This document shows, piece after piece, positions 28,904 to 38,730 of a DNA stretch of 64,000 nucleotides. The translations under genes were made by a program, and so were the position numbers. The stretch spans positions 68,029 to 132,028 of the forward strand of contig CAWCMS010000010.1 of NCBI GenBank assembly GCA_963796675.1, given 5' to 3'. This stretch comes from CAWCDJ01 sp963796675. GTDB lineage: Bacteria > Acidobacteriota > Terriglobia > Bryobacterales > Bryobacteraceae. Numbering within the stretch: position 1 is the stretch's first letter; each line of letters opens with the position of its first letter. The notes below the pieces were generated by a model that saw nothing but the letters and a program-made list of their open reading frames with translations, searched no databases and had not been told where the DNA came from.

Positions 28904-30454
28904 TCATCGTTGGCCTTGATTGCTTGCTGTCGTCTGGTGGCCGAGCATCTCGCGGACTTTCGAAATCAGCGCCGCGATGGTGAAAGGTTTCTGGAGGAAA
29001 CCGGCGTTTTGCACTCCGGCCGGCCAGGAAAGCACTTCGTTCGAATACCCTGAGATGAAGAGCACTCGGACCTGCGGCTGCAGCGTTCCCAGGCGCGTCG
29101 CCAGTTCTGTGCCGCTCACCTTGGGCATCACAACGTCGGTGACCAGCAGGTCGGGCCGCTCGGCGGCGCACTTTGCCAACGCCTCCTCGCCGTCCGCGGC
29201 CTCGATCACGCGGTAGCCGCCTTCCTCAAGCACGGTAGCTACGAAGTGCCGGACGTCCGCCTGGTCTTCCACCAGCAGGATGGTCTCGCCCCCACGTAGC
29301 GGTCCGACAGCGGCGGCAGGCGGGGCGGTCTCGTGCCTGGTCTGGGCAGCAGGGAGTGCGATGTGGAAGCAGGCGCCCTGTCCGGGTGCCGATTCGACAT
29401 CGATATGCCCGCCGCTCTGCATCACGATGCCATGAACCGTGGCAAGCCCGAGGCCGGAGCCCTCTCCAACCCTCTTGGTGCTGAAAAAAGGCTCGAAAAG
29501 ACGCTGGCGGACTTCGTCGCTCATGCCGATACCCGTGTCACTCACGGAGATGCGAATGTACGGACCGGGTTGGACGTCTGCGGCACATTGCGGGCACCTC
29601 GCTTGCCAGACACCGCGCGCCGTCTCCACGGTCAACGTGCCGCCATGGGGCATGGCGTCCCGCGCGTTGAGCACCAGGTTGGTCATAACTTGTTCCAACT
29701 GGTGGCGATCCGCGAGCACAGGGTCGAGCCCGGGCGCGAGCTTCGTCACCGTCTCGACACTATCCCCGGCCAGCGACCGCAATACCGTCACCATGGAGGT
29801 GATCATTTCGTTGAGGTCGATGAGCTCCGGTTTCAATACCTGCTTGCGGCTGAACGCGAGCAACTGCCGCACCACCGAGGCCGCGCGTTCGCCGGCCTGG
29901 TAGATCTCGCTGATCCGCCAGCGCATTGGATCGGAGGAACTCAGCTGGTCCAACGTCACGGCCGCATAGCCGTTGATGACGGTGAGAAGGTTATTGAAAT
30001 CGTGCGCGATACCGCCGGCCAGACGGCCGATGGATTCCATCTTCTGAGCCTGCAGCGCCTGCTCCTGCAATCGCGCCTTCTCGGCCGCCTCGACGCGAGC
30101 CGTAATATCGGTAAATAGGCCTAGCAGCCCCACCGGCGCGTCCGCATCGTCGCGTACCATCATGCAGGAGATGGTCACCCAGACGGGGGTCCCATCGACG
30201 CGCGAAAGCCGGAAGTCGAACGGCTTTCGGTCGCCGCCGAGGTTCTCTGCAAACCTGCGTTGCGCCTCCTCGAGGTCCCCGGGATACACACAATCGAAAC
30301 AGGTCCGCTCAGCCATCGATTCGTACGTGGCGCCCAGGATTTCAGCCATCCGCCGGTTGCAGAAAAGGGTTCGCCCCTGGGGATCGACGGTCCAGATTCC
30401 CTCTGGAACGGCCTCCACAATCCAGCGGTACATCACGGCATCGGTGATCATCAA
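28904..30454 (-). CDS. Soluble PAS hybrid histidine kinase with receiver
   Basis: This is a 516-residue protein with no membrane segment. One PAS domain (about 5-120) is followed by HisKA with phospho-acceptor H151 in GGIAHDFNNLLTV, then HATPase_c (NARDAMPHGG, DTGIGMSD, GSGLGLATVHG). A receiver from about 388 has phospho-acceptor D440 (LLVTDVVMP) and Lys in LQKPFT. A CPQC pair inserted after the N-box (VWQARCPQCAADV) is unusual for the ATPase fold and may bind metal or be redox active; that is inference. It diverges from the symporter at 30588 and could regulate it. Confidence 0.9.
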   Translation of the reverse strand: MMITDAVMYRWIVEAVPEGIWTVDPQGRTLFCNRRMAEILGATYESMAERTCFDCVYPGDLEEAQRRFAENLGGDRKPFDFRLSRVDGTPVWVTISCMMVRDDADAPVGLLGLFTDITARVEAAEKARLQEQALQAQKMESIGRLAGGIAHDFNNLLTVINGYAAVTLDQLSSSDPMRWRISEIYQAGERAASVVRQLLAFSRKQVLKPELIDLNEMITSMVTVLRSLAGDSVETVTKLAPGLDPVLADRHQLEQVMTNLVLNARDAMPHGGTLTVETARGVWQARCPQCAADVQPGPYIRISVSDTGIGMSDEVRQRLFEPFFSTKRVGEGSGLGLATVHGIVMQSGGHIDVESAPGQGACFHIALPAAQTRHETAPPAAAVGPLRGGETILLVEDQADVRHFVATVLEEGGYRVIEAADGEEALAKCAAERPDLLVTDVVMPKVSGTELATRLGTLQPQVRVLFISGYSNEVLSWPAGVQNAGFLQKPFTIAALISKVREMLGHQTTASNQGQR

Positions 30455-30587
30455 AAGTTCCCAACCGGCCTCAGTGTAACAGGAAGTTTTGGTGCCTCAA
30501 GGGCAGGTTCCTGCTCCCCCGACCCGCCGGCGCCGTTTAGCCCATAGAATTGGAAAGGCCGGGAACTCACGGTAGCAAGGGAGGGCT

Positions 30588-32150
30588 TTGCGCGTGCTAG
30601 GTATCCTCGATTCGGTCATCATCGTCATCAGCCTCGCGCTCGTGATCGGCGCGGTTTTGCGTGCCGCGGGCAAGAAGCAAACCGACTCCGAGTATTTCCT
30701 GGCCGGGCGCGATCTGCGATGGCCGTTTATCGGCATGTCGCTGCTCGCCTCTAATATCTCGGCGGAACACGTGGTCGGCCTGGCGGGCGACGGGTACCGT
30801 GTCGGCATGGTCACGGGCGGGTTTGAATGGATGGCCGCCTGGTGCCTGATCATTCTTGCGTCTCTGTTCACTCCTCTCTATCTGCGCAGCAAGATATACA
30901 CGATTCCTGAATTTCTCGAGCGCCGCTTCGGGTGGGGCCTGCGAGCCTTCCTCTCCGGCAATTTGCTGGTGATGAACGTGCTCACCAAGAACGCCATCGA
31001 CCTCTGGGCAGGTTCACTGCTCCTGGCACTGCTCTTTGGCTGGAACCAGATGGCGGTCATGATCGGCCTCTCCATTTTCACGGCTCTCTACACGATGAAG
31101 GGCGGACTGCGCGCCGTGGTCTACGCCGACATGGTGCAGGGGACGTGGCTCATCCTCAGCAGTATTGTCCTGACGATCGTCGGGCTTGTAGCCGTCGGCG
31201 GATGGCACGGTCTGACGGCACGCGTTGATCCTTCGCTGATCCACATGGTGAAGCCGCTCGATTCCGAACTTCCCATCACCGGCTTCTTCATAGGGAACCT
31301 GTTTGGCGGAATGTTCTATTGGTGCATGGACCAGACCAACGTGCAGCGCGTACTGGGGGCGCGTTCCGTGGATCAGGGTCAAAAGGGCGCCATTTTCGCG
31401 GGCTTTCTGAAACTGCTCATCCCGTTCATCCTCGTGCTGCCGGGCGTCATTTCGCATGCGCTCTACCCCAATTTGTCGAAGGCCGATCTGGCCTATCCGC
31501 GCCTGGTCAGCGATTTGCTCCCGGTCGGGCTCAGGGGGCTGGTGCTGGCCGGCCTCGTCGCCATTCTCATGTCCTCGATGAGCGCCTGTTACAACGCCAG
31601 CGCCACGCTGGTGGTCCGGGACTTTTTCCTGCGCTGGAAACCCGGACTCTCCGATCGGGATCAGGTCGTCATCGGGCGCAGGATTACGATGCTGATGGCC
31701 GTGCTTGGCGTGTGCGCCGCTCCCTTGGTAGGGCTCTCGGTCACCATCTGGCACTACCTGCAGGTGCTCTCGGCGTACCTGGGCGTCCCCTTGGGTGCGG
31801 TGATCTTCGTCGGCTTGCTCTGGAAGCGCGGGAACACTGCCGGAGCAATCGCCGGAGGCGCGGCGGGCTTCGGTCTCGGCTTGTTCCTATTCCTGGATGA
31901 GACTCTCGGCTGGAGGTTGGTGGCGCACCCCTACCTGACGTCGTTCCTCCACCGTTCGATCCTGGTGTGGTTCTTCGCAGCGATCACGATGGTAGTGGTC
32001 AGCCTTCTGACTGCGCCGCCGCCCGAGTACAAAGTGAAGAGCAATGTGTTCGCCTCGGTCCCGGAGCAAAGTCTGGTGCGGACGGATTATCGCATCTGGG
32101 CCGGTGTGCTGTTCACTTGTACGCTGATCCTATGGTGGATCTTCCGCTGA
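30588..32150 (+). CDS. Sodium:solute symporter (SSS/SGLT family)
   Basis: This is a 520-residue integral membrane protein with about 13 predicted helices. SSS-family features are visible: YFLAGRDLRWPFIGMSLLASNISAEH near the N-terminus, YTIPEFLERRFG, YTMKGGLRAVVYADMVQG, CMDQTNVQRVLGAR and SSMSACYNASATLVVRDFF. The family couples inward Na+ flow to uptake of sugars, amino acids or vitamins. The sugar-transporter-like TM1-TM2 region and the glycosidase-rich setting suggest a monosaccharide. The frame starts at TTG 30588; GTG at 30594, better spaced from the aaggga ribosome site, is an equally good start. Confidence 0.9.
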   Translation: MRVLGILDSVIIVISLALVIGAVLRAAGKKQTDSEYFLAGRDLRWPFIGMSLLASNISAEHVVGLAGDGYRVGMVTGGFEWMAAWCLIILASLFTPLYLRSKIYTIPEFLERRFGWGLRAFLSGNLLVMNVLTKNAIDLWAGSLLLALLFGWNQMAVMIGLSIFTALYTMKGGLRAVVYADMVQGTWLILSSIVLTIVGLVAVGGWHGLTARVDPSLIHMVKPLDSELPITGFFIGNLFGGMFYWCMDQTNVQRVLGARSVDQGQKGAIFAGFLKLLIPFILVLPGVISHALYPNLSKADLAYPRLVSDLLPVGLRGLVLAGLVAILMSSMSACYNASATLVVRDFFLRWKPGLSDRDQVVIGRRITMLMAVLGVCAAPLVGLSVTIWHYLQVLSAYLGVPLGAVIFVGLLWKRGNTAGAIAGGAAGFGLGLFLFLDETLGWRLVAHPYLTSFLHRSILVWFFAAITMVVVSLLTAPPPEYKVKSNVFASVPEQSLVRTDYRIWAGVLFTCTLILWWIFR

Positions 32151-32223
32151 GGCCTCGCGGCTTGTAGAGGATTTCGGCGATTCTGCCACATCATGATCCA
32201 TCGGGGTTAGAATCGTCGTTGCA

Positions 32224-35200
32224 ATGCGATCGCAGTCGCTTTCTCCCGCCGGGCTGGCGCTACTGAGCCTGACCGTGGGAGCCTGGACGCTATCGGCCCA
32301 GGACAATATCGTTTGGCAAATCGGCCATTTCGACCATACGTCGGCCGAGTTTGGCGGCTCGGTGGGCAATCAGCCGGTAGTGGTGGACCTGGACTCTCCA
32401 GATTCCGCGAAGCGTTGGCCGGCGTCTCAATCCGGGACGCTCAACGCCGCGTCGAGCGCCCAGTCGCACTCACGCGTCATCCGGTTCCGCATGAGCGAGG
32501 TTCCACAGGGCTCGTTCGCGTTGGATCTCGCCATCATGGCCGGCAATCCGCGCGTTCCCCGACTCGAATTCGAACTCAACGGCACGCCCGCATCGGCGTA
32601 TCTCGACCGCCGCCTCAGTTATCATGCCGAAGGGCGCGCCGATTCGCCGATCTGCTCCGAAGCGCGCGAGCGCATCCCCGTCCCGGCAAGTGCGCTGCGC
32701 CAGCGGCGACAACGAACTGCGCATCACCACCGTGGACGACGCACCGGACGAAAACGGCGATTCGCAAATCGCCTGGGATGCGCTGGCGCTGCTGCATTCC
32801 GCCCGGCCCGCCGCGATCCCGGAATTTCCGTCGAACCGACCTATTTCTTCACCAACCAGAACGGCGTGTTGCGCGAGCTGGTGGCCGTCACCGTCGCCCC
32901 TGCGGGGCGGTTCTCCGCGGAACGCTGCACCTGACGCTCGCGGGCGCAAAGTATCGCGCTGCTCTGGCGTCGGCACGCTTCGGCCAGCAGCGATTCGAGT
33001 TCCAAGTGCCGGAGTTCTCCGCCGGAACGGCCGCCCACGCTGAGCTCGACCTCAACGGCAAGACCTCGGAAAGCATCGCGCGGCTCACGCCGAAGCGCAA
33101 ACTCACGGTCGATATCGTGCCGCACACCCACCTCGATATCGGCTTCACCGACTACCAGCCCAAAATCGAGGAATTGCAGAACCGCAATCTCGATCGCCTG
33201 CTGGAAGAGATGCGCGCACGATCCCGATATGCGTTTTTCACTCGATGGCGCCTGGCTGGCGGAGCAGTACCTGCGCACGCGCTCTCCTGCTGCGCGGCAG
33301 GAGTTTCTGGATGCGGTGCGCGCGGGCCGCATTTCCATTCCGGCGCAGTACGCGAACCTGATGCTGGGCGGCGCCGGACCTGGAGACGCTGATCCGCTCC
33401 ACTATACGCGGGCCAGCGCTTCAATCGCGCGGCGGGCCGCGCGAACGACTACGCCAATATCACCGACGTGCCGGCCTATCCGTGGAGCTACGCGTCCGTG
33501 CTGGCCGCCGCCGGCGTCAAGTATTTCGCCGCGGGCGCCAATGACGACCGCGGTCCGCAGCCGCTCTACGGGCCGGTGGCAGACCCGTTCGCCCTTCTGG
33601 TGGCAGGGTCCGGACGGCGCAAAGGTGCTGATGGCGTACACGCGCCAGTATTCGCAACTGTGGTTCGTCTGCGGCCTGCCGCCGCGCGAGGCCGGCTGCC
33701 GCGACGGCCTGCCGCATTTCTTTCAGACCTTCGAATCGCCGGGCTACCGGCCCGATGCCGTTCTGATGTTCGGGAGCCAGTTGGAAAATACCGATCTGAT
33801 TCCCGGCGAGGGGGAGTTCGTTCGCGCCTGGAATGCCAAATACGCCTGGCCGCACCTGCAACTGGCCACCTTCCGCGATTATTTCGAGCCGATCGAGAAG
33901 AAGTTCGGGGACCAGCTCGAAACCGTCCGCGGCGATTTCGGACCCTATTGGGAGGACGGCATCGGCACCGATGCGCAATACGCGGCGATCTACCGGCAGA
34001 CCGAAAGCCGCGCGCTCGGCGGTCGAAGAGCTTCTCCTCGCTCGCCGCGCTCCAGCAGCCCGAATGGGCGCCGCCGCTCGACGGGCTCCGGCGTTTGTGG
34101 CGCGATCTGCTGCTTTATGCCGAACACACCTACACGTCCTCGGGCGGCTACTCGCGGCCCGAGAGCGAACAGAGCGTTCGTCAGATCGAGACCAAGCATT
34201 TCCACGTGACCGACGCCCGCGAGGAGGCGCATTGGGTCGCGCAGGAATCCATGAGCCGCCTGCTCGACAGCATCCGCATCGAGCCGCCGGCAATTGGTGG
34301 TTTTCAATTCGCTGGCTCACGAGCGCAGCGGCCTGGTGGAGACTGGATCTGTCGAACGGGGTGCAGTTGGTGGATAGCGGACGGGCAGCCCGTTGCTTTG
34401 GAAACGGTGCGCGACGGAGAAGGGATATCGGCACTGTGCGATTCCTGGCGGAGCGCGTGCCGGCGGTGGGGTATCGCGTGTACCGAATGAAGAGAGAAGC
34501 GGCAGCCGTTCCGGCGGCAGAGCGCCAGGCAGGGCAACAGCATCGAGAATGAATTCTTTCGCGTGACCGTAGATCCGGATCGCGGTGGTATTTCCAGCGT
34601 CTTCGATAAACAGTCGGGCCGCGAACTGGTGGATCCGCGAAGCCCTTACCTGCTCGACCAGTATTTCTATGTGTCGGGCGGAGAGGGCACCCGCCTGATT
34701 CACAGTACGGAACACTTGCCGGAGCCGAAGCTGACGGTAACGCCGTCCGGGGCGTACCGCGTCGATCAATGTGAAGCGCACTCCCTGGGGATCTTCGCTG
34801 AACTACCGGGTGAAAGGTCTGCACGCGCCGAGGATCGATATTGAGATCCGTCTGTTCGACCATGAGAAGAAGATCGAGATCGTCAATCGCCTGACGAAGC
34901 AACCCGTCACCAACAAAGAGGCCATATACTTCGCCTTTCCCTTCGCCGCGGCCAAGCCGGAATTCGAATACGAGGGTCAAACCGGAACCGTCAATCCGGC
35001 CCGGGACGAACTGGCCGGAGGCTGCCGCGAATGGTACACGGTCGGGCGATGGGCCCGGGTCGAGTGATGGGCCGGTCAGTGCCGCCGTCATCCCCCTGGA
35101 TGCGCCCCTGGTGACCTTCGGGGACATCAATCGCGGCCTGTGGCCGGAGAAGTTTGCGCCCCGTTCTTCAGCGCTCTTCTCTTACGCGCTGAACAATTAC

Positions 35201-35665
35201 TGGCACACGAATTTTCCGCGTGTGCAGAGCGGCGATTTCATGTTCCGGTATGTGGTCACCAGCGGCAACGGCCTCACTCCGGCCTCGCTCGGCCGGCTGG
35301 CGCGTGAATCGCTCACGCCGCTCGAGACGGGCGAATTGACGCGCAACGACAAAGTCGGCCTGCGCGGGTCGCTGCCCGCGACGGCTGCCTCGTTGCTGAG
35401 CCTGAGCGGCGAGGGCGTTGAGATGGACGCGCTCAAACCGGCTGAGGACGGCAACGGCTATATCGTGAGACTGGTCGAGACCTCGGGCCATTCGGGCGCC
35501 GCGCACCTGCATTCGCGACTGCTGCGGTTCGACCGCGCCTGGCTTTGCAATGCCACCGAACAGAATCAACACGAGATCGCCGCGCAGAATGACGGGCTGG
35601 AGATCGCAATGCCGCGGTACGCGATCGTTACCTTGCGCCTGCTACTGCACCCGGCCGCGCCCTAA
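32224..35665 (+). pseudogene. GH38-like alpha-mannosidase, many frameshifts
   Basis: This is a gene of about 1145 codons, broken by roughly ten single-base shifts (near 32701, 32815, 32920, 33227, 33420, 33590, 34015, 34300-34550, 34795 and 35060). The leader runs MRSQSLSPAGLALLSLTVG to LSAQ. A beta-sandwich follows (LDLAIMAGNPRVPRLEFELNG). The GH38 catalytic part opens with the zinc-site-like IVPHTHLDIGFTDYQ, then FSLDGAWLAEQYL, DVPAYPWSYASVLAAAGV, PFWWQGPDGAKVLMAYT and FGPYWEDGIGTDAQYAAI. The C-terminal part contains GISSVFDKQSGRELVD, IDIEIRLFDHEKKIEIVNRL and FGDINRGLWPEKFAP. The coding is otherwise free of decay, so indel errors are likely. The last 24 bases overlap the convergent hydrolase gene. 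Confidence 0.78.
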
Positions 35666-37507
35666 GAGCGTCTCCTTCGACTTATCGGTCAATGTTGCGG
35701 GAACGGCCGCGGGGAGGATTGTGCGCAGGTGGCCGGCCAGTTTCAGGGCCATGCTCAACCCTCCGGCGCGTTGAATTCCGGGCACGAAGAAGCGGTCGCG
35801 GAAGTCCTGGTCGGAGCCGCCGAAACCGTTCAGATCGGCGACCACTTCGATCGGAGACGGCGCGATGGCAGCCGCGAAGACGCACCACACCCCCGCATCA
35901 TCCAGGCCGACCAGTTCGACCTTTCCGCCGCCCTGGCCCTTGAGGTACGCAGCCGCCGTAAGGACGTCCTGCACGCGTTCGGCATAAACCGTACGGTGAT
36001 ACGACAGGAAGTAATCATCCGACTGCTCCTTTCTGATGCGCTCGGAGCTGGCGATGAACGGATCGAGGATCAATACGGGCCTGCCGCTGCGCGCCATGCT
36101 CGCTCCCGTGGCGGTGCGCAGGGCCGCCTCTGAGCCGGCGGGATCCACGATCAGGATGGGCGTGCCCTTACCGGGCACCCAGTATCCGGTCACTCTCTCG
36201 CCCCATCCCGAAGGCCTCAGCACGATCCGATTCCCGCGGATCGCCGAGTTCACCTGCTCGGGCCACCTGGCGCCGATGGCATTACGCAGCGCATTGCGCT
36301 CCAGCCCGGTATCGAGGCCGCTCGCTAGCGGCAGCAGCCCGGCGACCTTCCACGCCTGGAACACTTCCTCATAGTCCGCCAGGTCGCGCGATCCGGATTT
36401 GGGAAAGGCAAGCAGATCCTCGTCCGAGGGAGGGGAAATGTCCCGGTCCACCGACTCCTCCGAGGTCCGGGTTGCCGGCATGTTTTTCGCCAGAAAACGA
36501 TAGACCGCTTCCCGGCTTTGCCGGTTGTAGTTGTGCTCGGCGTCGATGTGAGCGTTTTGAACGTTGTGCGCGGCGCCGAACAGGCTGTAGATACGCTGAA
36601 TCTCCGGGTATTCCTCCGTCGGCGTGTGGCGTGTCCAGTCGTGAGTCGATGAGACCAGCAACATGGGCCGAGGCGCGATCATGGCGGCGATTTCGACGTT
36701 AAAGGTGTCCACACGCAGATTGGGCGCCTCCTCACAAGGGTCGCCACCCTGCATGTAGGCGGAGACCATGTTCACCGGGGCCGCCAGCGCGATACGCTCG
36801 TCCACGGCGGCCAGCAGGAAAGTCTGCGAGCCTCCTCCGGACGCTCCGGTAGCCGCGATGCGGCGTCCGTCCACGTCGGGAAGCGATTGGAGATAGTCCA
36901 CCACGCGCATGGAGTTCCAAAGTTGCAGGCCCATCGGACTGAAACTCCACAGTGTCTCCAGCCAACCTCCAAACGAGTGCGGCGTCTGCCTGGTGTCGTT
37001 GTACCCGACCATGTCGTAAGCGAATGCGACATAACCCTGGCGCGCCAGGTTGATCCCCAGGGCGGGGACGGAGTACGAGGGCAGGTCCTCGAGACGTCCT
37101 TTCTTCCAGTGGCCATGCGGAATGAGTACGGCCGGCGCCGGCGATTTTCGGCCCACCGGCCTATATAGGTTGCCTCCCAGGAAGTAGCCGGGAAGGGTCT
37201 CCAGCAGTACCACCTCGATGGTGTAGTCCGGGTACACCAGCCGTCTGACCACCTTCGGGCGAAGAGGAGTTCTGGCCGGCATGGGGAGCAATCCGGCCGC
37301 GGAGAGAATCTGTTGCTGCAACTCCTGCCGGCGCGCTACCCATTGCTTGCGGGATTGGTATTCCGGCATCTTGAAGTGGGTCTTGAAGCCGGCGAGGTCG
37401 GTGCTGCGCACGTCGGAGTTGGGAACGGCCGCCGCGGCCAGCCACTGCGGGAGGCAACCGTAGATCAACAGGAGGGCCGCCATCCGAGAGATGTCTTGAA
37501 ATTTCAA
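35642..37507 (-). CDS. Exported alpha/beta-hydrolase (acetylxylan-esterase-like)
   Basis: This is a 621-residue protein with a Sec leader (MAALLLIYGCLPQWLAAAA). The first hydrolase half has an oxyanion-type IPHGHWKKG and nucleophile S213 in ATGASGGGSQT. A downstream Asp is in SSTHDWTRHTP and a His in HIDAEHNYN, consistent with the AXE1/abhydrolase_7 group. A second half (about 400-620) repeats alpha/beta-hydrolase-like strands (ILIVDPAGSEAAL, VELVGLDDAGVWCVFAA), with no clear GxSxG, and may be a degenerate duplicate. Likely role: de-esterification of polysaccharides outside the cytoplasm. It converges with the mannosidase-like gene. Confidence 0.8.
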   Translation of the reverse strand: MKFQDISRMAALLLIYGCLPQWLAAAAVPNSDVRSTDLAGFKTHFKMPEYQSRKQWVARRQELQQQILSAAGLLPMPARTPLRPKVVRRLVYPDYTIEVVLLETLPGYFLGGNLYRPVGRKSPAPAVLIPHGHWKKGRLEDLPSYSVPALGINLARQGYVAFAYDMVGYNDTRQTPHSFGGWLETLWSFSPMGLQLWNSMRVVDYLQSLPDVDGRRIAATGASGGGSQTFLLAAVDERIALAAPVNMVSAYMQGGDPCEEAPNLRVDTFNVEIAAMIAPRPMLLVSSTHDWTRHTPTEEYPEIQRIYSLFGAAHNVQNAHIDAEHNYNRQSREAVYRFLAKNMPATRTSEESVDRDISPPSDEDLLAFPKSGSRDLADYEEVFQAWKVAGLLPLASGLDTGLERNALRNAIGARWPEQVNSAIRGNRIVLRPSGWGERVTGYWVPGKGTPILIVDPAGSEAALRTATGASMARSGRPVLILDPFIASSERIRKEQSDDYFLSYHRTVYAERVQDVLTAAAYLKGQGGGKVELVGLDDAGVWCVFAAAIAPSPIEVVADLNGFGGSDQDFRDRFFVPGIQRAGGLSMALKLAGHLRTILPAAVPATLTDKSKETLLGRGRVQ

Positions 37508-37858
37508 CGGAACCTCGGTCTGAGAGACGGAAGGGTTCGGCCTTTGGTGTCACCGGTTCTCGGATGATCTGTGAGCCAGACCCCAGCCCTCAAATGCGCG
37601 CGAGTTTTCTTCCGTACCTTGACGCTGTGTAAGGCGAGGAAGGGCGGCTCCCGGTAACTAGCTCTAAAAGCCTATGTGGTAAAGCAGTGGCAAGCGCCTG
37701 TGCGGGGACGGCCAGAGTGCTTCGGCGCGGTTCCGCCGGTCACCGCAAACGACAGAAAACAATCACCCGATTATGGAGAGAAAGAGCGCCGGGCGTCGTC
37801 GCCCGCTCCCTCAGTGTGGCGGAAACTCACTCGCAGTGCCCCGCATCCAAGCTGCAAG
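37508..37858 (+). other. Intergenic region, 351 bases
   Basis: This stretch lies between the divergent hydrolase and the small exported protein. It holds a short perfect hairpin, CGGGCG-TCGT-CGCCCG, at 37790-37805, and no convincing promoter. An open frame runs in from 37676 but its sequence is low-complexity and unlike coding sequence, so I place the next gene's start at 37859. Confidence 0.4.
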
Positions 37859-38617
37859 ATGCTGTTTTCGCGTGAAGTGGTTCTCGCCGTTTTCTGCGCT
37901 CTCCCGATAGCCGCTCAGGATGTCAGCCCGCCCCCCGCACCGGCGCTTGCCTCGCCGGTGTCGGCGCCCGCGGCAGCGGGAGCGGTTCCCATTCAGGCTC
38001 CAGAGGACAAACGTATTTTCGGCGTCCTGCCCAACAATCGGACCTCCGAGGCTTCCATCCCGTTTCGCCCGATCACGGCGAAGCAGAAGATGACGATTGC
38101 GTTCAAGGATTCCTTCGATTGGCCGGTATACATCACCGCCGGTCTGTTCGCGACGCTATACCAGTTGGAGGACCAGAATCCGTCGTTCGGCCAGGGAATG
38201 GCGGGATATGGCCGTCGGGCCGCCACTGCTTACGGCGACCAGATGATCGGCAACATGATGACCGAGGGGATCGTGCCCGCGGTGTTCCACCAGGATCCAC
38301 GGTACTTCCGGCTGGGCGAGGGCTCGAAGGCACATCGCATGTGGTATGCGGTCACGCGCATCGCCGTGGCGCGGATGGACTCGGGACGCGATACCTTCAA
38401 CTTTTCGGAATGGGGCGGCAATGCCGCGTCCGTCGCTATTTCCAATTTCTACTACCCTGACACCAGGACCGCGTCCGACAATGTCAGCAAACTATTGATC
38501 CAGTGCAGTACCGATGCCTTCTCCAACGTGCTGAAGGAATTCTGGCCGGATGTGAAGAACTGGATGCACCGAAAGTCCAACCACGAGCCTCCGTCGCGGG
38601 CTTTGCCCTCCAATTAG
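37859..38617 (+). CDS. Exported protein of unknown function (acidobacterial type)
   Basis: This 252-residue protein belongs to no family I can name. It starts at ATG 37859, with a leader MLFSREVVLAVFCALPIAAQ followed by a Pro/Ala-rich linker of about 30 residues. The folded part has aromatic, amphipathic stretches (FKDSFDWPVYITAGLFATLYQ, YGRRAATAYGDQMIGNMM, VFHQDPRYFRLG) and ends with a basic tail. The alternation may suit a membrane-associated or small outer-membrane protein, but I see no clear barrel signature. Proteins of this look seem common in Acidobacteria, from memory only. Its stop overlaps the end of a minus-strand gene relic at 38614. Confidence 0.7.
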   Translation: MLFSREVVLAVFCALPIAAQDVSPPPAPALASPVSAPAAAGAVPIQAPEDKRIFGVLPNNRTSEASIPFRPITAKQKMTIAFKDSFDWPVYITAGLFATLYQLEDQNPSFGQGMAGYGRRAATAYGDQMIGNMMTEGIVPAVFHQDPRYFRLGEGSKAHRMWYAVTRIAVARMDSGRDTFNFSEWGGNAASVAISNFYYPDTRTASDNVSKLLIQCSTDAFSNVLKEFWPDVKNWMHRKSNHEPPSRALPSN

Positions 38618-38715
38618 TAAGCGATCCGCCGCGGATCGAGCACGACAAATTCTTCCGAAGGGGCTGTCGCGAAAGGTGAGGAATTTGCCGTCCGGCGACC
38701 ACGCGACCTGGAGGT
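38614..38715 (-). pseudogene. Relic of a PD40/WD40-like (TolB-type) gene, C-terminal scrap
   Basis: Minus-strand translation gives LQVAWSPDGKFLTF, then after a one-base shift ATAPSEEFVVLDPRRIAY and a stop at 38614. The WSPDGKFL core is the classic PD40/TolB beta-propeller motif, and a D-P-R-x-I-A-Y end suits a final blade. Upstream sequence on this strand is antisense to the PQQ gene and non-coding. Only about 33 codons survive, so this is a gene remnant cut off by the junction at about 38716-38731. Confidence 0.55.
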
Positions 38716-38730
38716 AAGACGGTATAGAGT

